Counted from the stretch's first letter, positions 44,951 to 54,787 are shown. The stretch: 64,000 nucleotides of DNA from Bacteroides thetaiotaomicron VPI-5482 (GCF_000011065.1 NC_004663.1:1302001-1366000), one strand, 5' to 3'. The notes: a model not told the origin generated them from the letters alone. Numbers and translations: made by a program.

Positions 44951-45910
44951 ATGATAATGAATGAACTTAATACAAACCTGATAGAAGCGGCCAAAGAAAA
45001 GTTCCCTGCAAAAGGACAATTGGCAAATATATTAATGGATACCCTTTATATGGGTAAGGAAGCTATCTACCGGAGGCTGCGTGGCGAAGTCCCCTTTACA
45101 TTTCAGGAAGCAGCCATTATTTCAAAAGAACTGGGGATATCCCTGGACAGAATTGCCGGAGTTAGCTTCAGCAACAATGCAATGTTCGATATCAATGTAG
45201 TAGATCATGGCAACCCCTTCGAAACTTACTATGATTTCCTCAACAAGCACGTCAAGTTATTCCATACGCTGCGGGAAGATCCGAATGCCTCATTAGGTAC
45301 AGCCTCCAATGTAATTCCGCAGACACTATATCTGAAGCACGAACTTCTGGCCAAGTTCCGTTTCTTCAAGTGGATGTATCAGAATGAACATATTAAGTGC
45401 AAACATTTCGAAGAACTGGAGATTCCTCAAAAGATAATCAATGTCCAGCAAGATTTTGCGAAACTTTCGCATCATATTCATTCTACCGATTACATTTGGG
45501 ACAGCATGGTTTTTCTTCATCTTATCAATGATATACAGTATTTTTCCGACATACATCTCATTTCAGACGAAATGAAGCAAAATCTGAAAGAAGAATTGCT
45601 GATACTTACAGATGAGTTGGAAAGGCTTGCTATAAAAGGAAAGACAGACTTTGGTAATGATGTGCATATTTATGTGTCACAAATCAACTTCGAGGCGACT
45701 TACAGTTATCTCGAGACAAGTACACTACAACTTAGTCTGATACGTGTTTATTCCATTAATTCACTCACTACACAGGACGTTCAGATGTTTCAAAGTCTGA
45801 AAGAATGGATTCAGTCATTAAAGAAATTCTCTACACTCATCTCAGAAAGTGGTGAGATGCAACGCATCCAATTCTTTAATCAACAGCGCGAAATCATTGA
45901 TGCTCTATAG
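44951..45910 (+). CDS. HTH transcriptional regulator-like protein, paralogue A
   Basis: The protein has 319 residues. Residues about 15-62 form an HTH-like segment (ILMDTLYMGKEAIYRRLRGE, FTFQEAAIISKELGISLDRI). The long remainder is helical with no recognised catalytic motif. The C-terminal SLKKFSTLISESGEMQRIQFF is shared with the next gene. DNA binding is inferred; the effector is unknown. It is one of a tandem pair with 46152-47111. The nearby fimbrial operon is one possible target. A GTTTCCGAAAC palindrome lies upstream (44885-44895). Confidence 0.75.
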   Translation: MIMNELNTNLIEAAKEKFPAKGQLANILMDTLYMGKEAIYRRLRGEVPFTFQEAAIISKELGISLDRIAGVSFSNNAMFDINVVDHGNPFETYYDFLNKHVKLFHTLREDPNASLGTASNVIPQTLYLKHELLAKFRFFKWMYQNEHIKCKHFEELEIPQKIINVQQDFAKLSHHIHSTDYIWDSMVFLHLINDIQYFSDIHLISDEMKQNLKEELLILTDELERLAIKGKTDFGNDVHIYVSQINFEATYSYLETSTLQLSLIRVYSINSLTTQDVQMFQSLKEWIQSLKKFSTLISESGEMQRIQFFNQQREIIDAL

Positions 45911-45966
45911 AGTTCTTCCTAATTTCGATAATCGAAACTAACTGAATTTTATAATTCCAAATCATG

Positions 45967-45996
45967 AAAGTAGACAAGCTTATTGCCTACTTTTTT
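45967..45996 (+). terminator. Terminator after HTH paralogue A
   Basis: AAAGTAG (45967-45973) pairs with CTACTTT (45987-45993), with inner CAA/TTG pairing, and TTT follows. Confidence 0.65.
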
Positions 45997-46094
45997 CCAT
46001 TATACGTTCTTTTTCTATCTCTATTCTATCAAATGAGAAAAAGCTCTTACTCTTCAGAACTGTTTTCCCACACAAAACTCTCGTTTACATGCCG

Positions 46095-46102
46095 TAATTT
46101 TG
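46095..46102 (+). promoter_or_regulatory. Candidate -7 box of HTH paralogue B
   Basis: TAATTTTG matches TAnnTTTG, 50 bp before the ATG at 46152. With the terminator just upstream, the two paralogues look separately transcribed. Confidence 0.5.
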
Positions 46103-46151
46103 CATAGAATGTATCACATAAAGTATTAACGTATATAAAAGAGAACAAACA

Positions 46152-47111
46152 ATGAAAAATGGTATTGTAAACGAGTTGATTACTGCAATGAAAGAACGGA
46201 TCCCCAAAGGACAAAATCTTGCCAATTCTCTGGCAGACATTTTGTATATGGGTAAAGAAGCCGTCTATCGCAGACTACGGGGTGAAGTAGCTTTTACTAT
46301 CGACGAAGTAGCCCTTCTGTCTAAAAAACTGGGGATTTCTATTGATCAGATTATAGGTAACCACCTTTCCAATAGAGTTACTTTTGATATGAACCTGCTG
46401 CATTCGCCCAACACTTTAGAAAGTTATTATGAGATTATCAGCCGTTATCAGCAGATATTCGATTATGTGAAAGGAGACGATACGACGGAAGTATATACAG
46501 CTTCCAACCTTCTTCCCTTCACTCTTTATTCATCTTACGAATACATGTCTAAGTTCCGCCTTTGCCGATGGATTTATCAGAACGGGCAAATGAAAACACC
46601 GAACTCACTGGCAGAGATGCAGGTAGAAGACAGAATCGTGAAAGCGCATAATAAGCTGAGTGAAAGTGTAAAGCAATGTCGGAAGACCTATTTTATCTGG
46701 GATAGCAACATCTTTCTTTCCTTTGTCAAAGAGATCAAGTATTTCGCAAGTCTGAATCTGATTACGGAAGACGACGTGGCACACCTGAAAGATGAACTCT
46801 ACCAATTGCTTTCAGTCATGGAGACACTATCTGTTAAGGGAGAATTCAGTGAGGGGCGAAAAGTCTCTTTCTATCTCTCAAACATTGATTTCGAAGCGAC
46901 TTACACCTACATAGAGAAACAAGACTACCAAGTCAGTTTGCTCCGGGTGTATTCCATCAATTCGATGGATTCGCAAAGTCCGCAAATCTGTCAGATACAG
47001 CGGAACTGGATTCAATCATTGAAACGACATTCCACACTAATTTCAGAAAGTGGAGAAGCCCAGCGTATCGAGTTCCTGCAAAAGCAACGTACAGTGATCG
47101 ATACTCTCTAA
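46152..47111 (+). CDS. HTH transcriptional regulator-like protein, paralogue B
   Basis: The protein has 319 residues, the same length as paralogue A. The N-terminal HTH-like part reads LADILYMGKEAVYRRLRGEV, FTIDEVALLSKKLGISIDQI. The C-terminal SLKRHSTLISESGEAQRIEF is nearly the same as in A, while the middle has diverged. Equal length and tandem position point to duplication followed by specialisation. The function is not known; regulation of surface structures is a guess from the fimbrial operon next to it. Confidence 0.75.
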   Translation: MKNGIVNELITAMKERIPKGQNLANSLADILYMGKEAVYRRLRGEVAFTIDEVALLSKKLGISIDQIIGNHLSNRVTFDMNLLHSPNTLESYYEIISRYQQIFDYVKGDDTTEVYTASNLLPFTLYSSYEYMSKFRLCRWIYQNGQMKTPNSLAEMQVEDRIVKAHNKLSESVKQCRKTYFIWDSNIFLSFVKEIKYFASLNLITEDDVAHLKDELYQLLSVMETLSVKGEFSEGRKVSFYLSNIDFEATYTYIEKQDYQVSLLRVYSINSMDSQSPQICQIQRNWIQSLKRHSTLISESGEAQRIEFLQKQRTVIDTL

Positions 47112-47118
47112 AGTACAA

Positions 47119-47148
47119 ACAGCCCGGATCATTATCGACCCGGGCTGT
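47119..47148. terminator. Hairpin between HTH paralogue B and fimbrial operon
   Basis: ACAGCCCGG (47119-47127) pairs with CCGGGCTGT (47140-47148), 8 bp after the stop. The tail TCTCCCTTC is poor in T, so termination strength is uncertain. Confidence 0.6.
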
Positions 47149-47216
47149 TCTCCCTTCAGGATATTACTATTTATCCTGTCCCACTAATAATAGTTCCCCA
47201 CTATTCTTAGATCATT

Positions 47217-48170
47217 CTATTGATTCTCTTCCTGAATGCGATGCACCCATCCATTGACAACAATCTGTACAGCAAGCCATGATTCAGACAAGAAAAAGAT
47301 TATATGATAGTTGCTCTGTCGATCCAGATATTCTTGTGTGCTCAGATTTTTACCCTCCGCATTGGTCATAGCAAGATAATCAATCAGATTTATATCGAAC
47401 ACTCTCTTTCCGGATGCTTTTTCAGTAAGCACCAAACGAGTTTTCCGGTCTTCCATCAGCCTCATTGTATTCATGTCTACATAGGCAGTCGCAGGATCCT
47501 TCTGTTCCATATAGTAAGGTCGGAAACTCAACACATCATCATCCAGTAATGAATTATCATGTCCCAGATGTCCATTGGATTCTATAATCTCATAGTCATA
47601 GTCATTCATATCCAGTGTCCAGCTGCCTGTATAAGACTGGAAGCCAAATCGTACGATTTTTGTATCTCTGATCAGATTTATCGTCTCAGTCTGGTGGACG
47701 GTCCCATCGAAGTTGACATTGATGACTTCACCATACCAGAGCGTTTCCATCCTTTTATTGATGATGAGAGAGGCTTCACGTTTTAGTTTCAATTTTAAAT
47801 CCGTAAGAGTAGAGACACCAGGTGTCAATGAAGTGATATCATATGAATCACGTGCACCGGCCCATGCCATAAACTGATATTGTCCGACAGGAAGTTCAAC
47901 TTCCATCAGATAATTGCCGGTAGACAATGCACTTCCCTCTTCAGCTTGTTTAAACAGATATTTCCCATTCTTATCAAATACATAAAGTTCTACTTTATCT
48001 ACCTGAGCATGAAACGCATCCGCAAACTCCATGTTATAGTCATACTTGAACTTCACTGACAAGCGGCATTCCGGCAGGTCTTCATTAAAGCTGTCGCATG
48101 AAGCTACTATCCCGGAACTCATCAACAGAATACCTAAGGCAACGTAACATATAAGGCTTTTTAGATTCAT
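47217..48170 (-). CDS. FimB/Mfa2-type fimbrial anchor lipoprotein
   Basis: The protein has 317 residues with lipobox IVASC (C25). CRLSVKFKYDYNMEFADAFH and KVELYVFDKNGKYL match the first beta-sandwich of Mfa2/FimB proteins. Family knowledge says these anchor and cap the fimbrial shaft at the outer membrane and limit its length. It is the last gene of the minus-strand fimbrial operon, separated from the major fimbrillin by 219 bp containing a strong hairpin. Confidence 0.87.
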   Translation of the reverse strand: MNLKSLICYVALGILLMSSGIVASCDSFNEDLPECRLSVKFKYDYNMEFADAFHAQVDKVELYVFDKNGKYLFKQAEEGSALSTGNYLMEVELPVGQYQFMAWAGARDSYDITSLTPGVSTLTDLKLKLKREASLIINKRMETLWYGEVINVNFDGTVHQTETINLIRDTKIVRFGFQSYTGSWTLDMNDYDYEIIESNGHLGHDNSLLDDDVLSFRPYYMEQKDPATAYVDMNTMRLMEDRKTRLVLTEKASGKRVFDINLIDYLAMTNAEGKNLSTQEYLDRQSNYHIIFFLSESWLAVQIVVNGWVHRIQEENQ

Positions 48171-48323
48171 ATTTTCCTTTTTTTCAATTATATATAGAGG
48201 AAAAGAAATAATCTCTTTTCTCGTTATTTCCTAATTCAGAGGATAGAATACTTTATTGATTCCATCAAAAGTAATATCCCGAAATTTTAAAAAGTTTTCG
48301 GCAACTTTGAAAATATTGGGAGT

Positions 48324-48354
48324 AAAGTTGTGGGAGAGTTTCTCCCACAACTTT
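48324..48354. terminator. Strong hairpin between fimbrillin and anchor genes
   Basis: A perfect 14-bp stem (48324-48337 with 48341-48354) has a 3-nt loop, 36 bp beyond the fimbrillin stop. On the minus strand no long T-run follows. It may be an attenuator or a 3' stabiliser. Confidence 0.7.
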
Positions 48355-48389
48355 TATTTGAAAAATCTATTTCTATTACTAATTCCGAA

Positions 48390-50090
48390 TTACATAATTT
48401 CCTCTTGAGTATACCAAGTCCAAGGATTAGGTATAATTTCAATAGACAACCAGCCTTCGTCACTCTCATCCGGCGTTCCTTCGTCCGGATCCGGAATAGC
48501 CGGATATCCTGGATTGTTAAACTTCTTAACATTGATATCGTAAACAGAGTTACGAACAACTCCAAATTCACCTAATTCATTTGTTACAGCACTGGTATCA
48601 TCATGTTTGATCATAATTTTGTAGTAACTTACAGCACCTACATAATAAGTAAGACCTGTTACAGTTATAGCTCTGTCTTTAGCTGCAACATTTCCTACAT
48701 TAGCTTTTGTTGCTTTAAAATCGTCAACAAGACTGGTAATAGCTGTAGCATCAGCTGTAGCAGGAAGGCTAATTTCACCTACACCAACAGCAGCTAAATA
48801 TCTATTATACGCAGTAGTACGAGCAGTCGGGAAGGTAGTAGGCTCTTTATCAGCATATTTAGCTTTCAATTCTGCCTCAATCCACTCCATTAATGTAGCA
48901 AAAGTATAGAAGCCACCATTGATTAACATCCAGTCACCGACAAGTTTCGGATCTGTTTCCTGAGCTGTAGATGGAGTACCATCATTTGGCGCAGGTCTGC
49001 CATATTCAGACGGAATGAATTTAGCCTTCAACAGTACATGTGTAGTATAAGCATGTACATTATGAGTTGCAGTCTGCGTATTTTCAAGACAATATTCAGC
49101 AACTTTATTCACCGTAGTTGTAGGATCATTCCAAATTGAAGGAGCTGAAGTACTGGTATAAGCATTATAGTTAGCCAAAGCTTGAGTACTATAGTTAGGG
49201 TCAACTCTGTATGAACCGATCTTATACTGGTCAAACGGAGTAATACATGTACCACGAGCACCTAAAGGTTTATTAGCAGGAGTCTCATTCCAAGTCAACG
49301 TTCTCTTAGATACAGGGAAGAATGTCTTGTTAGTAGCATTCAACACCCATCCCGCATCCGAAATAGTTGCCTTTGCATCAGAATCAGCAGTAACATATAC
49401 ACGAACTTTTGATACAACACGGTCAATTCTGATAGATATTGGATTATTAGTAGCTGCTGTCTCAGTTGCATAAAGAGCCAAATCGACAGGAGCACCAAAT
49501 GTCCCTGAAGCTTCATTTTCATCTGAAGGTTCCAACGAACCCTTAGCGTTAGACATCATAAATTTACCAGCAGTTGTCATAGAAGCCGAAGTATCGTCAA
49601 GAGCTGCATTTACTGTTGCATAAGTCGTTCCAACAGGCCATTTTTGATCTGTCTCACTAGCAGTCTTTGCTTCAAATTTAGGAGATGGATTCGCAATAAT
49701 CAATATTCGTTTAGAAGTTGCAGGGACTTTAAAAGCCTTACCTGCAGCCCCACTAGGAATACCATTGGCATCAAGACCAGCTTCGTCATTATCCAATGTC
49801 AAGTCAGCAGTTACAGTTGCAGCATCCTCATTCGCATTTGCCGTAAAGAATATGGCACGCACTGTAGTGATTTTTGATTCGTCCTCTGTTGCAGCTTCCT
49901 GATTCGGGTTATGCAATCCACGAGTTTGTACCGGAGTCTTTACAGCTAATGCCACCCATGCGTCTCCTGTCGGGTCTGTCACCAATTGATTATCATCACC
50001 TGGATTCCCAGTCGGCACTAAATCTTCGTTACTACAAGCAGCAAAAGCCACAGCAGCAAGCGCTAACATAAAAAAATTCTTTTTCTTCAT
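48390..50090 (-). CDS. Major fimbrillin, Mfa1/FimA-like lipoprotein
   Basis: The protein has 566 residues with lipobox AFAAC (C19). An Arg-containing segment, TPVQTRGLHN (about 54-63), sits where arginine-protease maturation occurs in related fimbrillins. VRAIFFTANANED and KRILIIANPSPKF lie in the N-terminal sandwich, and Ala/Thr-rich loops and a terminal strand (WLSIEIIPNPWTWYTQ) follow. Such subunits polymerise into the shaft by donor strand exchange after loss of their first strand. The low-complexity, Ala/Thr-rich composition differs from its neighbours and suits a surface-exposed, variable protein. The DUF3868/OmpA gene is upstream. Confidence 0.85.
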   Translation of the reverse strand: MKKKNFFMLALAAVAFAACSNEDLVPTGNPGDDNQLVTDPTGDAWVALAVKTPVQTRGLHNPNQEAATEDESKITTVRAIFFTANANEDAATVTADLTLDNDEAGLDANGIPSGAAGKAFKVPATSKRILIIANPSPKFEAKTASETDQKWPVGTTYATVNAALDDTSASMTTAGKFMMSNAKGSLEPSDENEASGTFGAPVDLALYATETAATNNPISIRIDRVVSKVRVYVTADSDAKATISDAGWVLNATNKTFFPVSKRTLTWNETPANKPLGARGTCITPFDQYKIGSYRVDPNYSTQALANYNAYTSTSAPSIWNDPTTTVNKVAEYCLENTQTATHNVHAYTTHVLLKAKFIPSEYGRPAPNDGTPSTAQETDPKLVGDWMLINGGFYTFATLMEWIEAELKAKYADKEPTTFPTARTTAYNRYLAAVGVGEISLPATADATAITSLVDDFKATKANVGNVAAKDRAITVTGLTYYVGAVSYYKIMIKHDDTSAVTNELGEFGVVRNSVYDINVKKFNNPGYPAIPDPDEGTPDESDEGWLSIEIIPNPWTWYTQEEIM

Positions 50091-50126
50091 TGTTTTTACA
50101 AATTAATAAAAGCGTTTGTAACTAGT

Positions 50127-51648
50127 TTATTTATCCCTATTTTCTATTTTTTCTATTTCAGCTGCATTCGTTTTTTTCTTAGCCAGTTCCTCCAAATTCT
50201 GTCCGGCAGCTTGCAGACCCGATTTGGCTGCGGCTTTCAAATATTCTTCCGCATGTTCATACTCTCCTTTTAATAACATTAATACACCCATAGCATTGCT
50301 ATACTCAGGCAGCTGCTTATTGACATTTACCATATTCAGATAGCGTTCCGCAGATACCAAGTCATTACGCGAAAGAGCAGCAGCGGCAGCATTAATACTG
50401 GCGATCTCATCCTTCGGATACATTCGGACCGCAGTCTCGAACACATCGATGAATTCCTGAGAACCCTTCGGATAGCTGTTGGCAACCATAAACATTTCAT
50501 TCAGGCTCAGATTCTGAGGACGTGTCTTTATGATCTCTTTCGCTTCGTCCAGATTAAAGTTCTTAATCTCATAATTCACCTTACAAATAGCCACACGAAG
50601 ACTTGGGAATATATATTTCAACATATATCGATAAGGTACTCCGCCACGAAGCTGCATCAACTTAGCTTCCCTACCTTTTTCAACAGGGATATCATTGATA
50701 ATATTCAGCGCTTCATCTTTATATTCAAAATCAATCGTATCCAGCGCCTTCACCAGTCCATCCCAGTTTTCACCACCAAAGATGATATAATACTGATTTC
50801 TCGAGAAATCGTATCTGGATGCCAGATAATCACGTAGCGCCATCGCACGTCCTTCGGACAGACGTTTGTTATTTGCCAATGATCCTTCAGGTGAAGCATA
50901 GCCTACAATATCCAATTTGTTTACCTTGATACTAGGATCAGACTTCAATTCATCAATCATCGCACGGATCTTAGCCAGCTCCTTCGGGTTATTCATATAT
51001 TCCGGACGAATATTAATCTTGTTCACCTCGAAGTCAAGGAAACATTCCGCCTGTATATCACGGCTCTTCACTTCTTCCGCTTTAGGCTGCAAATAGGCAA
51101 AGAAAGGTGTTACCACGTAAGGTACTAATATACGTTCCAGTTCAATATCCCCAAGTGGTTCCACATCCATCAGCTGAATTTCGCCGCAGCCGCATTCGTC
51201 GCGCTGTACGTCCACCCGGGCATCGTCCATCCACGATTCGTAAGGCAATATATATCTGTATCGAATCGTATCATTTCTTTTCTTGCTACCCTGTTTCCAC
51301 CACATAAGGTTTTTCGTAGCTATCCTTCTCCTTCGCACTCATCAATGAAAGCCAGCGTTCATACGCCAGGTATTCATTATGTCCCTTGATGGATACTTTC
51401 GGAAGATTGTAAGTATATGCAGGAGCAACCAGTTGCGGAATAAAATCCACTCCGTGTGCCGATTTGACCTTTACATCCTCCAGAACGAAGTCAATATTTA
51501 TATAAACCGATTTACCGCGCTGTTCCAACTGTACCGGTACTACAGAGATAACCCCGTCATAAGAGCGTGTCTGGGCAACTGCCGAATTTATATTCTGACA
51601 TAAGATAGCCAATACACACACGATGAATTGTATACTTCTGTTCATCAT
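50127..51648 (-). pseudogene. DUF3868/OmpA-like fimbrial-locus protein, broken by one frameshift
   Basis: Two overlapping frames together make one protein of about 506 residues. The first (51648-51286) has a signal peptide and the DUF3868 start, ending YEKPYVVETG then TAG. The second continues as SKKRNDTIRYRYILPYESW through an OmpA-like domain (VGYASPEGSLANNKRLSEGR) to a TPR-like C-terminus. Removing one base from the GGG at 51291-51289 (minus strand) joins them as VVETG-SKKRND. Intact versions accompany Mfa-type fimbriae and probably work at the outer membrane. A sequencing error, a recent mutation or a slippage switch could each explain the extra base. Confidence 0.8.
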
Positions 51649-51659
51649 TCTATTCTACT

Positions 51660-52229
51660 TTATTTAATTACGTAAATAAGTGACACACTCGCTTTGGTGG
51701 GACCGAAATAGTTTTTACTACTGTCTTTCAGTTTGGTACCACACGCCCTGCACGGATATTTGTCATATACAATATGTGCATACCCCACTCCTACCGATGC
51801 TTCGATGCTCCAGCGTTTCTTCAGAATCCATGAATGACCGACGGAAACACCCCCGCCATACAGATATCCCTGATAGCGGCTGTTCTGCATATTCTCACTA
51901 ATAAACGACCAGTCCGGGAACCCACCGACATTGAAGTCCGCATAATGTCCATGCACTCCGATGAACGTACGTCTGAACTTCTCACAAAACCAGTAGCGGA
52001 CTTCCGGCTGTATTCCCCAATGGCGCAGACGTCTTCCGTTGTCCGGCTTCCAGGGATTATAGTTCACCGGAACGTCCAGCGTCCACTTACGTGCCAGTCC
52101 GAATTCCAGCCCGAGATTCATGGTAGTCGTAGCGTCATATAGAAGGTTGCTTTTAAGCGCAACTTTCTGAGCTTTACTCTCGATAAAACATCCGAGCACC
52201 AATACTATGAGTATACTAACTTTCTTCAT
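51660..52229 (-). CDS. DUF3575 outer-membrane barrel-like protein
   Basis: The protein has 189 residues with a signal peptide (MKKVSILIVLVLGCFIESKAQ). KSNLLYDATTTMNLGLEFGL, WGIQPEVRYWF and a C-terminal strand pattern ending SLIYVIK are typical of DUF3575. Such proteins are predicted small barrels found next to DUF3868 and Mfa fimbrial genes. It begins 14 bp after the stop of the tip-like gene and is followed 11 bp later by the DUF3868 gene. The function is not established. Confidence 0.85.
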   Translation of the reverse strand: MKKVSILIVLVLGCFIESKAQKVALKSNLLYDATTTMNLGLEFGLARKWTLDVPVNYNPWKPDNGRRLRHWGIQPEVRYWFCEKFRRTFIGVHGHYADFNVGGFPDWSFISENMQNSRYQGYLYGGGVSVGHSWILKKRWSIEASVGVGYAHIVYDKYPCRACGTKLKDSSKNYFGPTKASVSLIYVIK

Positions 52230-52243
52230 TTATCTTACGTTTA

Positions 52244-54079
52244 TTAATTACCCTTTTGAGTGATATCAATTTTGATACGCTTCACCGTACTTTCACCTGT
52301 ATATAAACTACCGGGCATAATTGTTGTCAGATACACGATACCGTTTCTCGTTGTTGAAGCCGTATTAGGCATTATTTTAATATAGATATGCCCGTCTTCC
52401 ACTATGATTTTATCCGTATCATTTCTGTCCACCATCGAAGATGGCAGTAATTTTATCCATTCCTTAGGATTGTCAGTACCATCTTCCACCTCCCCGGTAA
52501 GGCAATGATAATCCACCTCACCAGTCGTCGGAAACGGATAACTATTGGCAGGCATGTATTTAAGTATGGTACCGCCGGCATCAATAGCCGCTCTTCGTCT
52601 GATATGAACCTGTTTTTCCAAATTTCCAAGTTTTAATGTTATATATGCATTCACTTTATCTCTTCCCTCAAAACTCTGCCCCACTTCACTATACATCAGC
52701 CAGCTTTGTATCAATACACTGACCGGAGTGACACGTGGAGAAGTGCTTGCTACTATAGGCAATTTTCCGTCAGCGGGACTGCTTAGCGCAAACGAATTAT
52801 CAGCTTCGGCCATATTGTCGGTTATTGTACGCGCATCCGGAAAAGCCTTTTCACAATCCGTTATCACTTTAAAAGCCTCATAAGTACTCGCATCATCCGG
52901 AGAATAAGCTATAAAGACAGAATTACTCACACCCAGATAATAATCATTGTTAGCTATAATCTCATAAGAATTACTGTCGTCCACTGTAATTTCAAAATCC
53001 AGATCCGTATTCGACGGTTTAGAAAGCTTTGCATCCGCTACGGTATCATACCCCCGTCCATGCACTTTCTTTATTGTAAAAGTATACGCATGATTCCGAT
53101 ATATATTCATATAGTTCAGATCCTTATCTACTATCGCCATTTTGTAATAATAGCTTTTGGTTTCATAAATTCCCTGAATGATCAGATATGTACTATAAGT
53201 CTGGGTATTGGTTTCATAGATATAAATAGGACTGTTTTCGGTACTTTGTTTATTGGTTATCGTTTCTGCTGACACCAAAGGCAACGAGCATGAAGCATCG
53301 TATTGATAATTCGTCAAATTACCAGCATTGCCCATAATAGAAGCAGGGATAAGGTTATGCAACTGCCCCTGTCGCGGAACGTTTGCCACAGCAGACACTC
53401 CTTCCAGTTCAAAGTTCGATGCTTCATTAACAACCACGATTTTGGCAACCGCCCGAAGAAGCATCAACGAACTCCCGTCACTCTTTTCTATCTTCGTTGT
53501 ATTATCCACCTTATCTACTTCCAGCAAATAACTCATCGGTATCGTCTCACCCACACCGCTGAACGGGATGCGGGCAGGAGAAGTACTTGCCGGCTCCGTC
53601 AGCAAGTTCGTACATGCAGTAGCCAGGGTAGTTGTTCCCTCAATCAACTTCTCAGTAAGTTGTGACTCATTGAAAACATATCCCGTAGAAGCATTTCCGT
53701 AATAAAACTGAGCCATCGGATTAGCTAATATCAGCAACTGGTACTTACTTCCATCAGTCCGCTTAGTTAAAAGGACATATCGCTTTCCTGCAAACTCGAA
53801 GGCCTGCACAGCTTCTACAAAAATAGCCCCTGTGCCACTCCCTCTGAACACGAGTACCCAGGGAGTCATTTCGACCGTATTTTCATCCCCTAGTGCCCTG
53901 GTCGAAGGCAGGCGGTATGAATTCGCCCGTGCAAAAATCTCAAGCCGCACCTTGTCTTCCGAAATATCTCCCGGATCATCCGGCTCTCCCGTCAACAATG
54001 TTTCATGCTCACAGGCGGATATCAGTAAGATGATCACCAGACCAAATATCTTCATTATATATTTCATCATTTTCTTCAT
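52244..54079 (-). CDS. Fimbrillin-like minor or tip subunit lipoprotein
   Basis: I use the ATG at 54079 because the longer frame starts at TTG and overlaps the upstream gene. The protein has about 611 residues with lipobox LLISAC. A mature segment with an Arg site (LPSTRALGDE) is followed by WVLVFRGSGTGAIFVEAVQ and YQLLILANPMAQF, the fimbrillin N-terminal fold pattern also seen in the major subunit. The beta-rich C-terminal half (about 400-611) ends VKRIKIDITQKG. Position and size suggest a tip or minor subunit. No adhesin fold could be named. Confidence 0.75.
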   Translation of the reverse strand: MKKMMKYIMKIFGLVIILLISACEHETLLTGEPDDPGDISEDKVRLEIFARANSYRLPSTRALGDENTVEMTPWVLVFRGSGTGAIFVEAVQAFEFAGKRYVLLTKRTDGSKYQLLILANPMAQFYYGNASTGYVFNESQLTEKLIEGTTTLATACTNLLTEPASTSPARIPFSGVGETIPMSYLLEVDKVDNTTKIEKSDGSSLMLLRAVAKIVVVNEASNFELEGVSAVANVPRQGQLHNLIPASIMGNAGNLTNYQYDASCSLPLVSAETITNKQSTENSPIYIYETNTQTYSTYLIIQGIYETKSYYYKMAIVDKDLNYMNIYRNHAYTFTIKKVHGRGYDTVADAKLSKPSNTDLDFEITVDDSNSYEIIANNDYYLGVSNSVFIAYSPDDASTYEAFKVITDCEKAFPDARTITDNMAEADNSFALSSPADGKLPIVASTSPRVTPVSVLIQSWLMYSEVGQSFEGRDKVNAYITLKLGNLEKQVHIRRRAAIDAGGTILKYMPANSYPFPTTGEVDYHCLTGEVEDGTDNPKEWIKLLPSSMVDRNDTDKIIVEDGHIYIKIMPNTASTTRNGIVYLTTIMPGSLYTGESTVKRIKIDITQKGN

Positions 54080-54083
54080 CTTT

Positions 54084-54428
54084 TCACGCAACGTATTGAT
54101 AATTAACCTCCTGTATCATCGGAATTAATTGTTCGGACAAGGAATAGCGTTCTGAATACACAATATCATTCAGATTATCATAAGCAGTAATATAATTCAA
54201 TTGGTTTATTACGGGAATATTATACGGTTCATTGGCAAAAAATACAAAATCATACGTTTCCGGATTGACTAGATGTGTACTGCTCTGAACACCTATTCCT
54301 CTGATCGAAATAAATGTCCCTTTGGCAGTAGTATTATTAGTGAAAGTATCATCCATACAAGATAATATAGCTACTAATAATAAAAGGTTGAACAACCCAA
54401 TATTCACTTTAAATCCCTCTAATCTCAT
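54084..54428 (-). CDS. Small lipoprotein at the head of the fimbrial operon
   Basis: I start at ATG 54428 (MRLEGFKVNIG), which puts the hydrophobic segment LFNLLLLVAILSC close to the N-terminus. The lipobox Cys is followed by MDDTF. The mature part is about 90 residues with strands such as GTFISIRGIGVQSS and YDFVFFANEPYN, which recall the start of a fimbrillin domain without the rest. It ends 4 bp before the tip-like gene. It may be a truncated minor subunit or a true small accessory protein. Confidence 0.6.
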   Translation of the reverse strand: MRLEGFKVNIGLFNLLLLVAILSCMDDTFTNNTTAKGTFISIRGIGVQSSTHLVNPETYDFVFFANEPYNIPVINQLNYITAYDNLNDIVYSERYSLSEQLIPMIQEVNYQYVA

Positions 54429-54730
54429 TAAACATTCGTATTTACCTGACATTGGTACTCAGTCAAGCCTTAATCTGTAATCAGTCAAAATCTCATAATG
54501 CAAATGTCGGGATATTGCATGACTCTGCGAATTTCATTCATTTCTCATACAGACAATGAAAGTTATCTTATATGGCTAATAAAGAGGTCGTCCGAATGGA
54601 ATATTGCGAAATCTAAAAATAAGGAGTAGTAAAACAGGCATTTTGCACTATTAGAATAAAAAAAAGACAAAAGTTTCAGCATTCGAAACTTTTAGTGTGA
54701 ATTAATATAAATAAATTCCATAATAAAACA
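54429..54730. promoter_or_regulatory. Non-coding region upstream of the fimbrial operon
   Basis: I see no gene here. No TAnnTTTG box toward the fimbrial operon is clear. An inverted repeat AAAAGTTTC (54669-54677) / GAAACTTTT (54685-54693) with a 7-nt spacer could be an operator. Confidence 0.4.
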
Positions 54731-54758
54731 AGCCCCCGGATAATCTCATCCGAGGGCT
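54731..54758. terminator. Terminator of the ibrB-like unit
   Basis: AGCCCCCGGAT (54731-54741) pairs with ATCCGAGGGCT (54748-54758) with one mismatch. On the minus strand TTGTTTTATT follows. Confidence 0.8.
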
Positions 54759-54787
54759 ATGTTATATACTATGATACAGGTGAAAAA

